Shown: one piece after another, positions 16,273-25,955 of the stretch | How positions within the stretch are numbered: position 1 is the stretch's first letter | How the letters are laid out: each line of letters starts with the position of its first letter | From: a virus | Strand: one strand, 5' to 3' | Virus record (IMG/VR): IMGVR_UViG_3300018875_000005 | Coordinates: 1 to 64,000 of that record | DNA length: 64,000 nucleotides | Program-made: the position numbers and the translations under genes | The notes under the pieces: model-generated | What the model was told of the DNA's origin: nothing | Seen by the model: the letters and a program-made list of their open reading frames with translations, nothing else | Database searches by the model: none

Positions 16273-16654
16273 CCTGCCGCCGGAGATGGCCCGCAACGTC
16301 CGCATCGACGCCCAGCCCGGCTCGGTGCGCCTGTACCTGGACGAGATCGACGTCAGCGCCAACGTGCTGGCCTACGAACTCCAGCACGACGTGCACCATG
16401 CGCTGCCGCAGCTCGTCCTCCACACCCGCCAGCCGTCGGGCGCGGTCTTCAGCGGCCTGGCGCGGGTCGCGGTTGCGGTGGACGACCCCGGTCCGGTCAT
16501 CGCCGAGTTCCTGGCCAACCTCGACCCGTCGGCGGTGGAGTGGGCCGCGCTGAACCGGGACGACCTCGATCCGGGCAAACACGGCGTGACCGCCGCGATC
16601 CTGCGCACGCTCGCCGAATGGGCCCAAGGCCAGAGCCCGGGCGGTGGTCGGTGA
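16265..16654 (+). CDS. Hypothetical late protein, connector region
   Basis: The 129-aa product has a beta-rich first half (RNVRIDAQPGSVRLYLDEID, VLAYELQHDVHHALPQLVL) and an acidic second half with PSAVEWAALNRDDLDPGKHG. It could be a small structural protein. No family is recognised. It overlaps both neighbours, as expected in a tightly packed late operon. Confidence 0.65.
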   Translation: MSDLPPEMARNVRIDAQPGSVRLYLDEIDVSANVLAYELQHDVHHALPQLVLHTRQPSGAVFSGLARVAVAVDDPGPVIAEFLANLDPSAVEWAALNRDDLDPGKHGVTAAILRTLAEWAQGQSPGGGR

Positions 16655-17100
16655 TGGCCGGCCTGGACGACGCCCTGGCCCCGGTGGCCGCCTGGATCAC
16701 CGGCAACGTGCTGGTGGACACCGTCCGGATCAGCCTGCCCGCCACCGGGGATCCCGTGCTGAACGAGACCACCGGCCAGCTCGAGTACCCCGAGCCGGAG
16801 GTGCTGTACGAGGGGCCCGGTGCGGTGCAGCCGCTCACCACGGACATCACCGCGGTCCCCAACGCGGGCCTGCCCTGGGTGGCAGAGACCAAATCCCGCT
16901 ACCAGCTCCTCACCCCGCTGGACGCGCCGGTCGCCCCGAAGGACGCCACCGTGAAGGTCACGGCCGTCCACGAGGGCGGGGATCCGGCGCTGCTGCGCCG
17001 CTCCTGGCGGTGCCAGGACCCCTCCCGCGCGGCCACCCTCGCGGTGGTGCGGGCCACGCCGCTGGACCAGAACCAGCAGTCCGCCCAGGAGGTGCCCTGA
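16654..17100 (+). CDS. Head-tail connector, DUF6093-like
   Basis: The ATG at 16654 overlaps the upstream TGA. The 148-aa product has ITGNVLVDTVRISLPATGDP, a beta-strand-rich core and GAVQPLTTDITAVPNAGLP. This looks like the DUF6093 family found between capsid and tail genes in Streptomyces phages (recalled, not searched). By position it is a stopper or head-completion protein. Its stop overlaps the next ATG by one base. Confidence 0.65.
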   Translation: MAGLDDALAPVAAWITGNVLVDTVRISLPATGDPVLNETTGQLEYPEPEVLYEGPGAVQPLTTDITAVPNAGLPWVAETKSRYQLLTPLDAPVAPKDATVKVTAVHEGGDPALLRRSWRCQDPSRAATLAVVRATPLDQNQQSAQEVP

Positions 17101-17501
17101 TGCCCGACCTGACCCCCGGAGAACTGGCCGACCGGCTGGAGCAGTCCGCCAAGGACCTTCCGGAGGCGATGCGGCGCCGGCTGCGGCACGCCGCCGAACT
17201 GGGCCGCGCCCGGATCCGCGGCCACGCCTCGGGCCGGCCGGGGCCGAACGTCATCTCCGGCGACTACCGCCGCTCCTGGAAGGTCCCCACACCTCGCCGC
17301 ATCCCCTACGGCGCCGAGTGCATCATCGGCACCGAGGCGCCGCAGGGCCGCCGCCTGGAGTTCGGGTTCTACAACCGGACCGACTCCCTGGGCCGCCACT
17401 ACTTCCAGCCGCCGTTCCCGCACGTCGGACCGGCGATCCCCTACATCGAGCACGAGATGCAATGGGGTGTCCGCGCGGTGGTGGCGGAGGTGCTGCGCTG
17501 A
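17100..17501 (+). CDS. HK97 gp10-like head-tail joining protein
   Basis: The 133-aa product has a helical N-terminus (DRLEQSAKDLPEAMRRRLRH), GDYRRSWKVPTP and YGAECIIGTEAPQGRRLEFG. The segment with LEFGF, a PFPHVGPAIP loop and a terminal helix is the typical outline of HK97 gp10-type proteins, which connect head and tail. Starts and stops overlap with neighbours (TGATG). Confidence 0.7.
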   Translation: MPDLTPGELADRLEQSAKDLPEAMRRRLRHAAELGRARIRGHASGRPGPNVISGDYRRSWKVPTPRRIPYGAECIIGTEAPQGRRLEFGFYNRTDSLGRHYFQPPFPHVGPAIPYIEHEMQWGVRAVVAEVLR

Positions 17502-17956
17502 TGATCCCCCGCCTCCCGGTCACCCGCGCCCTCGCCGCGCTCATCGAGACCGCCACCGGCCTGCCGGTCGGCCTGGGCCGACTGCCGCCCAACGCCCCCG
17601 AGCCGCCCTACTACCTGCTGTACTCGGTGGACGGCGCCTTCTCCGGCGCCCCCTACGCCGACCGGCACGAGGACCGGACGCTGGTGTACCAGGTGACGTG
17701 CGTGTCCGGCCCGGACGACGACCGCCCCGGCTCCCACGGCACCGAGGACCAGGCCGAGTGGATGGCCGACAAGGTCCACCAGGCCGTTCTCGGGCGCGAC
17801 CCCGCCACCGGCCGGTGGCGGCACGACCTGAACCTGCCCGCCGGAATCCGGTGCACCGGCCGCCGACCGGACACCGAGCCGGGGGGAACGTCCGACCCCG
17901 GCGATGCCATCATGAGCTACGTGCTTCGGTTCAGGCTCGACCTGACCGCCGCCTGA
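17501..17956 (+). CDS. Tail terminator/completion protein
   Basis: The 151-aa product begins MIPRLPVTRALAALIETATG, then LGRLPPNAPEPPYYLLYSVD, YQVTCVSGPDDD and a final DAIMSYVLRFRLDLTAA strand. The alpha/beta layout (helix, YYLLY strand, beta sheet) and place between the gp10-like and tail tube genes fit a tail terminator that caps the tail tube and joins it to the head. Confidence 0.65.
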   Translation: MIPRLPVTRALAALIETATGLPVGLGRLPPNAPEPPYYLLYSVDGAFSGAPYADRHEDRTLVYQVTCVSGPDDDRPGSHGTEDQAEWMADKVHQAVLGRDPATGRWRHDLNLPAGIRCTGRRPDTEPGGTSDPGDAIMSYVLRFRLDLTAA

Positions 17957-18101
17957 CCCACGGGTCGGGCACGACACCGCACCGCGGCGGACCCACGCGG
18001 ACGCCATCCCAGTGGTGGCAGCCACCCAACACGAACCGTGTAGGGGCCGGGTCCGCACCTCCACCTCCGTGCGGTTGGCCCCGGGAGAAGCGAGGGGCCA
18101 C

Positions 18102-18587
18102 ATGCCACCCGTCAAGAAGTTCATGCGCCGCGGCACATCCCTGTTCTACTTCGTGCCGACCATCGCCGCCACGTCCATGATCCCCACCCGTTCCGAACTG
18201 ACCGCTGGCACCAACCTCACCCAGGCCATCGCCGAACTCGACGGCTGGACCCAGACCAACAACACCATCGACACCCCCGACATGGCGGACACCTTCGATT
18301 CGAAGATCCCCGGGTCGGACGCGGCCGACGACTCCTCGATGACGTTCTACGAGGACGAGGACGAGGACACCATCGAGACCCTGCTGGCCAAGGGCACGTC
18401 CGGCTACATCGTGATCCTCCGCAAGGGCGACGTGCCCGCGTCGGAGTCGATGGACATCTTCCCCGTCCGGGTCGCCTCCCAGAGCCCGCAGTACACCGCC
18501 GACAACGAGGCCGCCAAGTTCCAGGTGACGTTCACCATCACCTCCCGGCCGGTGCAGGGCGCCGCGGTCCCGGCCGCCACCCCGTAA
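18102..18587 (+). CDS. Major tail tube protein
   Basis: The ATG at 18102 has CGAGGGG upstream; a CCGCAC/GTGCGG stem (18053-18074) lies in the leader. The 161-aa product is beta-rich (VPTIAATSMIPTRSELTAGT, DGWTQTNNTIDTPDMADTF, FPVRVASQSPQYTADN) and ends in an Ala/Pro tail. It has the usual composition of actinophage tail tube subunits and stands directly before the tail chaperone genes. It polymerises around the tape measure to form the tail. Confidence 0.85.
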   Translation: MPPVKKFMRRGTSLFYFVPTIAATSMIPTRSELTAGTNLTQAIAELDGWTQTNNTIDTPDMADTFDSKIPGSDAADDSSMTFYEDEDEDTIETLLAKGTSGYIVILRKGDVPASESMDIFPVRVASQSPQYTADNEAAKFQVTFTITSRPVQGAAVPAATP

Positions 18588-18697
18588 CCGGCGCCCGCGC
18601 CCTCTCAGCCCCCGGCCGGGCCCGGCGTGTGTTCGGGAAGGGGCGCCCGTGCGGCGCCCGGCCGGGTCTCCCCTTCCCCTGATGGAGGACCCACGAC

Positions 18698-19252
18698 ATG
18701 AGCACCACCACCGTCACCCACGACCACGACTCGCCGGCCGAGGCCGCCCCGGCGGACCCGTCCGCGACGCTGGAGCGGCTACGCAACCGCCGCCGCCCGA
18801 CCGTGACGCTGACCATCTGCGACGACCTGGCCGCCAAACGCGCCCTGGGCGAGGCCCAGTACGAGGAGCGGGCCGCGCAGCGCGCGGTGGACGCCGACCC
18901 CGGCGACGCGGAGGCGAAGAAGAAGCTCGCCGCGGCCAGGAAGCAGGTGACCAAGTGCCAGCAGGCGGTGGACGGCGCGTCCATCAAGCTCCGGTTCCAG
19001 GCACTGGAGCGGAAGGAACTGGACGCGCTGAAGAAGGCACATCCGCCGACCGAGGAGCAGGCCGAGGACGGCTTCGAGTTCAACGTCGACACGTTCGCGC
19101 CGGAGCTGATCGCCGCCTCGTCGCTGAACGGCATCACCGTCGCCGACGCCCGCACGTTTCTGGACACCTGGTCCAACGCCGAGGCCGCCGCCCTGTTCGA
19201 CGCCGCGTGGGGCGTGCAGGGCGAGTCCCGCATGGACCTGGGAAAAGGCTGA
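18698..19252 (+). CDS. Tail assembly chaperone (gpG-like)
   Basis: The 184-aa product has a flexible N-terminus, a long coiled region (QYEERAAQRAVDADPGD...KKKLAAARKQ) and a C-terminal FAPELIAASSLNGITVADAR. It is followed by a GGGAAAA slippery heptamer (19240-19246) six bases before its stop. In siphophages this short form and a longer frameshifted form bind the tape measure protein during tail assembly and are absent from the virion. Confidence 0.85.
   Translation: MSTTTVTHDHDSPAEAAPADPSATLERLRNRRRPTVTLTICDDLAAKRALGEAQYEERAAQRAVDADPGDAEAKKKLAAARKQVTKCQQAVDGASIKLRFQALERKELDALKKAHPPTEEQAEDGFEFNVDTFAPELIAASSLNGITVADARTFLDTWSNAEAAALFDAAWGVQGESRMDLGKG
19240..19246 (+). other. Programmed -1 frameshift site GGGAAAA
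   Basis: In the zero frame the site reads CTG GGA AAA GGC TGA. The heptamer G GGA AAA lets both tRNAs re-pair one base back, so reading continues as AGG CTG ACC. It closely matches the GGGAAAG site of lambda G/GT. A -1 shift joins exactly the frame that stays open to 19629. Confidence 0.88.
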
Positions 19253-19629
19253 CCACCGATGCCCGCCTCCGCAACGAGCTGGAGCTGTGCCACGAGTGGG
19301 GCATCCCCCACTCCCAGTTCCGCGGCATCGGTGACGGCACCTGGACCGCCCGGGACCGGGCCAAGGCACTGGCCTACCAGGCGTGGCGGCGCACGGTGTG
19401 CCCGCAGTGCAACACCCGCGCCGAGGAGTGGACCGACGACCGCGGCGAGTTCGTCGAGGCGTACATCGCCGCCTCCCACAAGTGCTTCGGCTGCGAGGAG
19501 ATCGCCCGCAAGCAGGCCGAGGTCCCGGAGGGCAAGCCCGGCTGGGGCGTCAAGGTCTACCTGATCCCGCCGGCTGTGAAGGCGGCGCTCGAGGTCGCCG
19601 AGCAGTACCAGCGCAGACACCAGCACTAG
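19246..19629 (+). CDS. Tail assembly chaperone T domain, made by -1 frameshift
   Basis: This frame adds 127 residues to the first 183 of the gpG-like protein, giving a 310-aa GT fusion. It has no start codon of its own near its beginning. It carries a possible zinc ribbon with CPQC and CFGC pairs about 33 residues apart, and a basic C-terminus (QYQRRHQH). The T domain in the family contacts tail tube subunits, while the G domain coats the tape measure. The next gene is the tape measure, as expected. Confidence 0.85.
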   Translation, partial: RLTTDARLRNELELCHEWGIPHSQFRGIGDGTWTARDRAKALAYQAWRRTVCPQCNTRAEEWTDDRGEFVEAYIAASHKCFGCEEIARKQAEVPEGKPGWGVKVYLIPPAVKAALEVAEQYQRRHQH

Positions 19630-19650
19630 ACGGAGAGGGGAGGGGCGGGC

Positions 19651-22600
19651 ATGGCGAACTGGAACCTGTCGGTGTCCCTGCGGGGCGAGGGCCAGGATCT
19701 GGCCCGGGCGCTGCGGGACGCTGCCCGCCACGCCCGGAACCTGGAGCGGAACGCCTCCCGGGCCAAGCGGGAGGTGCGGGACCTGGGCGAGGCGGCCAAG
19801 ACCGCCTCCCGCCACATCAAGACGCTCGGCACCTCCGCCCGCAACACCGCCCGGCACCTGCGCTCCCTCGGCGACGCGGCGCGCACCGCGAACCGGCACC
19901 TCGGCCGGTACGGGGACGCCGCCCGCAACGCCAACCGCCACCTGCGGACCCTGGGGGACTCCTCCCGCACCGCCTCCCGCCAACTCGCCCGGATGCACGG
20001 CGACCTCGACCGGGCCGTCCGAGACCTGATCCGCCTCGCCCAGGCCGCGCAGCGCGCCACCACCCAGGTCAACCGGGTCGGCAACACCCGCGCCCTGCGC
20101 CAGGTACAGCGCGACGCCCGGGCTGCCCGCGGCGAACTGCGGGCGATGGCCGCCATCATGTCCGGCGGCGCGCTGACCATGGGCTTCGGGCAGTTCCTGG
20201 AGAACGGCAACGAGTTCCAGCGCGCGATGAACACCTTCGGCGCGGTGACGAACGCGACCGCCGGGCAGATGCAGCGGGCCGGGGCGACCGCCCACCAGCT
20301 CGGTGCCGACCTCCGGCTGCCGAACGCGACCGCCGCCGAGGCCGCCGAGGCCATGGTCGAACTCGCCAAGGCCGGTTTCCGCACTGACCAGGCGATCTCC
20401 GCCACCCGGGCCAGCCTCCAACTCGCCTCCGCCGCGCAGGTCAACGCCGCCGACTCCGCGAAGTACCTCGGCGACATCATGGACCAGTTCGGGCTCGGCG
20501 CCGACCAGGCGGCCCGGGCCGCGGACACCCTCGCCGCCACCGCCAACTCCGCATCCGGCGACATCATCGACATCTACTACTCGATGAAGTACGCCGGGCC
20601 GGTCGCCGCGACCCTGGGCGTGACGCTGGAGGAGACGGCCGCCGCGGTCGGCATGCTCGGCAAGGCCGGCATTCTCGGCATGACCGCCGGCACCACGCTG
20701 CGCGGGATGTTCGCGAACCTGGCCGCCCCGACGCCGAAGATGATCGAGGGCCTGAAGGGCATGGGCATCGAGGCGTGGGACGCGCAGGGCCGCTTCAAGG
20801 GCCTGCGGTACGTCATCGAGGGCCTGTCCAAGGCTCAGCACGACATGACGCAGCAGGACTTCGTCGGGGCGCTGCGGCACTCCATGGGCAAGCCGGCGAT
20901 GTCCGGCGCCGCAGCCCTCGCCCACCAGGGCGTCGAGAGCTTCGATGCGCTGATGGTGGCAGTGCAGGACACCGGCGCCGCCGCCGATATCGCCGCGGCC
21001 AAGGGCAAGGGCCTGGCCGGTGCGATGACCCAGCTCAAGACCCAGGCGCGGCAGACCGGCATCACCATCTACGAGGGGCTGGCGCCGGGTCTGGAGCGGG
21101 TGGTGCGCGGGGTGACGGCGGGGCTGGCCGCCGCCACCCCGAAGATCGAATCCTTCTTCGACTATCTGAACGACGCCGCGGTGCTGTTCGGCCCGGACCT
21201 CGCCGCCGTGGCCCGGGAGCAGTTCGGCGCCATCGGTGACGCCGCCGGGAGCATGCTCGCGCCCTTCCGGGAACTCGGCCAGGACGCCCTCGCTGGCTTC
21301 CTGCACCTGCTGATCCGCACCGCCACCGCCGCCGCCGAGGTCCTCACCAACCTCGCCGCTGGCGCCGAACCCGTCATCGAGGCGCTGTCCGGGATCGCGG
21401 ACGGCTCCTCCGGCGCGGCCACCGCCCTGGACATCATCGTGATGGTGCTGGGGGCGGCGGCCGACACCGCGGCCTGGCTGTCCGGCGTCCTCGGCCCGCT
21501 CGGGCAGGTGGTCGCCGACGTGGTGAGCGCCTTCGGGGACCTGCCCGGCCCGATCCAGACCGCCGTCCTGGCGATGCTGCTGTTCCGGCGGTACGGCACC
21601 GGACCCCTCACCGCCCTCCAGGGCCGCGTCGGCGCGGTCACCGGCGCGTTCCGCCGGTTCGGGGACGAGATGCGTGTCCAGCAGTCCCTGGCCGCCGCCT
21701 CCGGGATGGCCTTGGGCCGGTACGGGGCATCGCTGGCCGTCCTCCAGGCGCGGCTGCCGGTGTTCGGCGCGATGGCCAACTCGTTCCGGACCGCCTCCGC
21801 CGCGGGCTCCGGGCTCACCGGCACCCTGCGGGGCATGACCGCCGCGGCCAGCACCGGCCTGGCCCGCGCGTTCTCCGGGCTGACCGCGGCGATGGGCGGG
21901 CCGTGGGGACTGGCCATCGCCGGCGCCACCATCGGCCTGGGCATGCTCGCCAGCAGCCAGCAGAAGGCGGCACAGAAGGCCGCCGAGCACAAGGCGTACA
22001 TCGACTCCCTGACCGAGGCAATCCGCACCTCCAACGACGTCACGTCCGAGAACGTGCGTGAGGTCGCGGCGAAGATGCTCCAGGACCGCAAGCTCGGCCT
22101 GTCCGGGGAATCGCTGATCGGCACCCTGCGCCGCGCCGGAATCAGCCTGAATGAGGTCACCGACTCCTACCTCGGCCAGGGCGAGTCCATCAACACCCTG
22201 GTGCGCCGCCTGCGAGACCTGGCCCGGGAGTCCGAGGGCGGCATCGGCTCCGGCACCCGCCAGGCGCAGGCGTACACCGAGGCAGCCAACGCGCTGGAGT
22301 CCATGTCGGGGGAGGCGGGGAAGGCAGCCGCGCGGGCGAAGGAGCTGGACGACGCCGCCAAGGGCACCGAGGGCGGGGTGACCGCCTATCAGCGGCTGAA
22401 GGACGCCGTCACCGCCCTGGGTGACAAGACCGCGGACGCCGACTCCCGCACCCGGGCGCTGCGGGACGCCCTGGACCTGCTCTCCGGCGGCTCCGTCAGC
22501 TACGAGGCGGCACAGGCCCGGGTGAACAAGGCGATCACCGCGGCGAACGACGCGATGCAGGACGGCATCGAGAAGGCCGACGGCTGGGGCAAGCAGCTCG

Positions 22601-25050
22601 TGTCGGCCACCGGGTCGATCGACACCACCACCAAGAACGGCCAGCAGCTCTACGACACCATGTACGGGCTCGCCGACGCCTCCTCCGCAGCGGCCATCGC
22701 CGCGTTCGACTTCGCGCAGCAGCAGAACAAGACGCTGCCGCAGTCGCTGCAGGCCGCGCAGGGGGAGATGGCCAAGGCGCGCGAGGCGGCGATCAGTCTG
22801 GCGATGGCCCACGGTATGACGAAGCGGCAGGCGCAGGGTGTCGCCGATGCCATGGGTTTGATCCCCGGCAAGGTGTCCATGCTGCTCCAGACGCAGGGGC
22901 TGGACTCCACGCTCGCTGACCTGCTGGCGGTGCAGGCCGCGTTCAAGCAGGTGCCGGGGGAGAAGACGGTGCGGGTGGACACCCTCAGCGAGGAGGCCCG
23001 CACCGAACTGGAAGACCTCGGCTACAAGATCAAGCTCATTCCCGGCACCCGCGAATACAAGATCACCGCCCCGACGGCGGGCGCCCGCAAACAGCTCGAC
23101 CTGCTCATCGACAAGCTGGCCGCCACTCCCGACAAGACCGTCAAGGTCTCCGCCGCTACCCGGGCCGCCATCACCGACCTCCAGCGGGTACAGGACAAGA
23201 TCCGCGGCACCAACGGCAAGACCATCACCATGCGGGCGCCGACCGCGGAGGCCCGCAAGCAGCTCGAACTCCTCGGCTTCAAGATCCGTGACACCAAGGG
23301 CAAGAACGTCACCATCACCGTGCCGACCGGCGGGCCCGTCTCCGCGGTGTCCACCATCCAGGGCGCCATCGACAGCCTTCAGGGCAAGACGGTCACCATC
23401 CGCACCAATCACGTGGAGACCCGCACCCTGATCCCTCGGGGCCCGAACGGGCAGCCGCTGATGAGCGCCGACGGCGGCATCGTGAACTTCGCCCGGGGCG
23501 GCATCAGCCGCCAGCGCGGCGGCGTCCAGCACTTCGCCGGCGGCCGGGAGAACCACATCGCGCAGATCGCCCCGGCCGGCACCTGGCGGGTATGGGCCGA
23601 GCCGGAGACCGGCGGCGAGGCGTACATCCCGCTCGCTCCGGCCAAGCGGGAGCGGTCCCGGGCCATCGCCGAGGAGACCGTGCGCCGCCTGGGCGGCCAG
23701 GGCATCGCCTGGAACGCCGACGGCAGCGTGATGTCCTTCGCCGGCGGGGGCGGGTTCACCTACCAGCCCGACGGCGGCGGCCGGGGCGTCTCCGATGTGC
23801 AGTCCCGCTACGAGGAGCGGCACCAGCCGATCTCCCGCGAGGACTACAACAAGAAGATCCGCGCCCGCGCGAACGCCCTGGACCGGCTGCGGGAGGCGGA
23901 GGCGAAACTGCGGGCGCTGCGACGCCGCAAGCACACCCGGGCCCAGGAGGTGTCCGCCGAGCGGAAGGTCGCCGCAGCCCGCCGCGCGTATGCCACCGCC
24001 ACCGAGGCCGCCAACAGCGCGACCGCCCGCTACAAGAAGCGGTTCTCCCTGGCCGACTGGCAGAAGGAACTGTCCGCCTCGGTGAAGGCGAACGCCGCCT
24101 GGGAGGCGAACCTCGCCAAGATCGGCAAACGCGCCGGGTTCGAGGTCGAGCAGATCCTGCGGGACATGGGCATCGAGGGCGCCTCCATGGTCTCCGCCCT
24201 GGCCAAGGCATCCAGCAAGCAGTTCGCGTCGATCGTCGCCAACCTCAAGAAGCTCGCCCCGAGCGCGAAGGCCGCGCTGGCGGACTACACCAAGCAGCTC
24301 AACGCCCACAACAAGACCTCCGCCGCCTTCCAGAACAACCTCGTGAAGCTGGCGGGGATGGGCTACGGCGACCTGGCGGCGCAGCTTGCCGCGCAGGGCG
24401 ACGAGGCCGCCCAGAAGGTCGCCGCCGGCGCGGTCGCCTCCCGCAGCGCCGCCGCCGCGGCGAACAAGTCCGCCCAGGCCAACGCCAAGCTCCTGTCGGA
24501 TGAGGAGTTGGAGCAACTGGTGCAGATCATCGCCGCCATCAAGAGCAGCGGCACCGGCATCCACGCGGTCGCGGCCACCACCGGCCTGGGCGAGGACGAC
24601 ATCATCGCCGTCGCCACCAAGGCGGCTGGCCAGATCAAGGGCTCTCTCGGTTCCCGCGCCACGCGGTTCCTCGCCGACCTCGCCAAGGCCCAGCGGGGCA
24701 TGGCGTATGCCAACGGCGGGATCCGGGAGGGCATCTACGCCACCCGCGGCGGCCTGGTCCGCTGGGCCGAGCCGGAGACCGGCGGGGAGGCGTACATCCC
24801 GCTCGCCGCGGCCAAGCGGGCGGGCGCCATGCGGGTCCTGTCCGACGTCGCCGGCCGGTTCGGGGTGGGCCTGACCGACGCCGGGGCCGGCGGCCGGGTT
24901 GTCATCGTCCGCGAGCAGGGCCCGCTGGTCGGCGAGCAGCACTGGCACGTCAGCGGCGCCCGCAACGACGCCGCGCTGGCCCGGAAGATCGACGCCGCGA
25001 ACGCCTACCAGCTCCGCAGGCTCGCACGGGGAGGGGTGGGGGCACGATGA
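19651..25050 (+). CDS. Tape measure protein
   Basis: The 1,799-aa product is the largest in the window. Residues 30-115 hold about five 15-residue repeats of the ARxxNRHLRxLGDAAR type. A TP901-type core follows (about 160-480; AAEAAEAMVELAKAGF), with hydrophobic segments in about 580-780. There is a block with three imperfect EARKQL(E/D)LLGFKI-type repeats (about 1105-1245), and two copies of WAEPETGGEAYIPLA near 1315 and 1710. It sets tail length and threads the tail tube. At roughly 0.15 nm per residue it implies a tail of about 270 nm. It overlaps the next start (ATGA). Confidence 0.93.
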   Translation: MANWNLSVSLRGEGQDLARALRDAARHARNLERNASRAKREVRDLGEAAKTASRHIKTLGTSARNTARHLRSLGDAARTANRHLGRYGDAARNANRHLRTLGDSSRTASRQLARMHGDLDRAVRDLIRLAQAAQRATTQVNRVGNTRALRQVQRDARAARGELRAMAAIMSGGALTMGFGQFLENGNEFQRAMNTFGAVTNATAGQMQRAGATAHQLGADLRLPNATAAEAAEAMVELAKAGFRTDQAISATRASLQLASAAQVNAADSAKYLGDIMDQFGLGADQAARAADTLAATANSASGDIIDIYYSMKYAGPVAATLGVTLEETAAAVGMLGKAGILGMTAGTTLRGMFANLAAPTPKMIEGLKGMGIEAWDAQGRFKGLRYVIEGLSKAQHDMTQQDFVGALRHSMGKPAMSGAAALAHQGVESFDALMVAVQDTGAAADIAAAKGKGLAGAMTQLKTQARQTGITIYEGLAPGLERVVRGVTAGLAAATPKIESFFDYLNDAAVLFGPDLAAVAREQFGAIGDAAGSMLAPFRELGQDALAGFLHLLIRTATAAAEVLTNLAAGAEPVIEALSGIADGSSGAATALDIIVMVLGAAADTAAWLSGVLGPLGQVVADVVSAFGDLPGPIQTAVLAMLLFRRYGTGPLTALQGRVGAVTGAFRRFGDEMRVQQSLAAASGMALGRYGASLAVLQARLPVFGAMANSFRTASAAGSGLTGTLRGMTAAASTGLARAFSGLTAAMGGPWGLAIAGATIGLGMLASSQQKAAQKAAEHKAYIDSLTEAIRTSNDVTSENVREVAAKMLQDRKLGLSGESLIGTLRRAGISLNEVTDSYLGQGESINTLVRRLRDLARESEGGIGSGTRQAQAYTEAANALESMSGEAGKAAARAKELDDAAKGTEGGVTAYQRLKDAVTALGDKTADADSRTRALRDALDLLSGGSVSYEAAQARVNKAITAANDAMQDGIEKADGWGKQLVSATGSIDTTTKNGQQLYDTMYGLADASSAAAIAAFDFAQQQNKTLPQSLQAAQGEMAKAREAAISLAMAHGMTKRQAQGVADAMGLIPGKVSMLLQTQGLDSTLADLLAVQAAFKQVPGEKTVRVDTLSEEARTELEDLGYKIKLIPGTREYKITAPTAGARKQLDLLIDKLAATPDKTVKVSAATRAAITDLQRVQDKIRGTNGKTITMRAPTAEARKQLELLGFKIRDTKGKNVTITVPTGGPVSAVSTIQGAIDSLQGKTVTIRTNHVETRTLIPRGPNGQPLMSADGGIVNFARGGISRQRGGVQHFAGGRENHIAQIAPAGTWRVWAEPETGGEAYIPLAPAKRERSRAIAEETVRRLGGQGIAWNADGSVMSFAGGGGFTYQPDGGGRGVSDVQSRYEERHQPISREDYNKKIRARANALDRLREAEAKLRALRRRKHTRAQEVSAERKVAAARRAYATATEAANSATARYKKRFSLADWQKELSASVKANAAWEANLAKIGKRAGFEVEQILRDMGIEGASMVSALAKASSKQFASIVANLKKLAPSAKAALADYTKQLNAHNKTSAAFQNNLVKLAGMGYGDLAAQLAAQGDEAAQKVAAGAVASRSAAAAANKSAQANAKLLSDEELEQLVQIIAAIKSSGTGIHAVAATTGLGEDDIIAVATKAAGQIKGSLGSRATRFLADLAKAQRGMAYANGGIREGIYATRGGLVRWAEPETGGEAYIPLAAAKRAGAMRVLSDVAGRFGVGLTDAGAGGRVVIVREQGPLVGEQHWHVSGARNDAALARKIDAANAYQLRRLARGGVGAR

Positions 25051-25943
25051 CCACACCGGTAGAGCTGGACGACTACCAGCACGAGCTGGGCGGGGTCCTC
25101 ATCGGCACCGGCACCGCCGTGCAGATCCGCACCATCGAGGGCCTGGGCCTGGCCCCGGTGCGGACCGGGGACGTGGAGCCGGACGGCGAGGACGGCACCT
25201 GGCTGGGCATCGACCGCTACGGCGGGCGGACCGTCCGCATCGACGCCGCCGTCAAGGTGGTCGGCGACGCGGGCGGGGTGCTGGACCGGATCGCCGACCT
25301 GGTGGAGGCCGCCGACGACGAGGACGTGCGCGGCCACGGCGGCACCACGATGGATCTGCGGCTGAAGTTCCCCGGCCGGCCGGTGCGGGTGCTGCGGGGC
25401 CGGATCCGCAAGGCCGAACCCGAGCTGGACCAGGTCATCCACGGCTACGCCCCGCTCGACATCGAGTTCCAGACGGCCGATCACCTGTACTACGCCGACG
25501 AGCCGGGCACCACCTCCATCCCGCTGGGCCTGATCTCCTCCGGCGGCCTGTCCTTTCCGCTGGCGTTCCCGCTGACCATCGAAGGCGACCCGCAGGCCGT
25601 CGGCCGGCCCAGCTTCCTCCAGGTGGAGGGCACCGCGGCCACCTGGCCGGTGCTGCGCGTCACCGGGCCGTGTGCCAACCCGACCATCACCCATGTCGCC
25701 TCGGGCCGGTCGCTGACGGTGCAGGCCACGCTGGCCGCCGGGGAGTGGGTGGAGATCGACACCCGGCCCGGGTGGCGGACGGTGCTGCGGGAGAACGGCG
25801 GCGGCGTCCCCCTGGCCGGCACGTCCCGCGTCGATGAGTTCCGGCTGACGCCGGGGCTGAACGAGATCCGGTGGACCGCCACCGACCCGACCCTGACCTC
25901 CACGCTGGCCGTCACCTGGTGGCCCGCCTACAAGGCTCTCTGA
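25047..25943 (+). CDS. Distal tail protein (Dit-like)
   Basis: The 298-aa product overlaps the tape measure stop by four bases. It begins PVELDDYQHELGGVLIGTGT, has an RTVRIDAAVKVVG beta domain, and a galectin-like C-domain with LDIEFQTADHLYYAD and LQVEGTAATWPVLRVTG. This matches the Siphovirus tail-component (Dit) family, the hexameric ring at the tail tip that connects tube and receptor-binding parts. Confidence 0.75.
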   Translation: MTTPVELDDYQHELGGVLIGTGTAVQIRTIEGLGLAPVRTGDVEPDGEDGTWLGIDRYGGRTVRIDAAVKVVGDAGGVLDRIADLVEAADDEDVRGHGGTTMDLRLKFPGRPVRVLRGRIRKAEPELDQVIHGYAPLDIEFQTADHLYYADEPGTTSIPLGLISSGGLSFPLAFPLTIEGDPQAVGRPSFLQVEGTAATWPVLRVTGPCANPTITHVASGRSLTVQATLAAGEWVEIDTRPGWRTVLRENGGGVPLAGTSRVDEFRLTPGLNEIRWTATDPTLTSTLAVTWWPAYKAL

Positions 25944-25955
25944 AGGAGGCCCGCG

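Noticed and set aside
18538-25056. A 2,172-codon open frame on the minus strand opposite the tape measure gene
   Set aside because: It is the antisense shadow of a GC-rich gene with strong third-position bias. The composition is Gly/Val/Leu/Ala/Arg low complexity, and the plus strand contains a clear tape measure protein.
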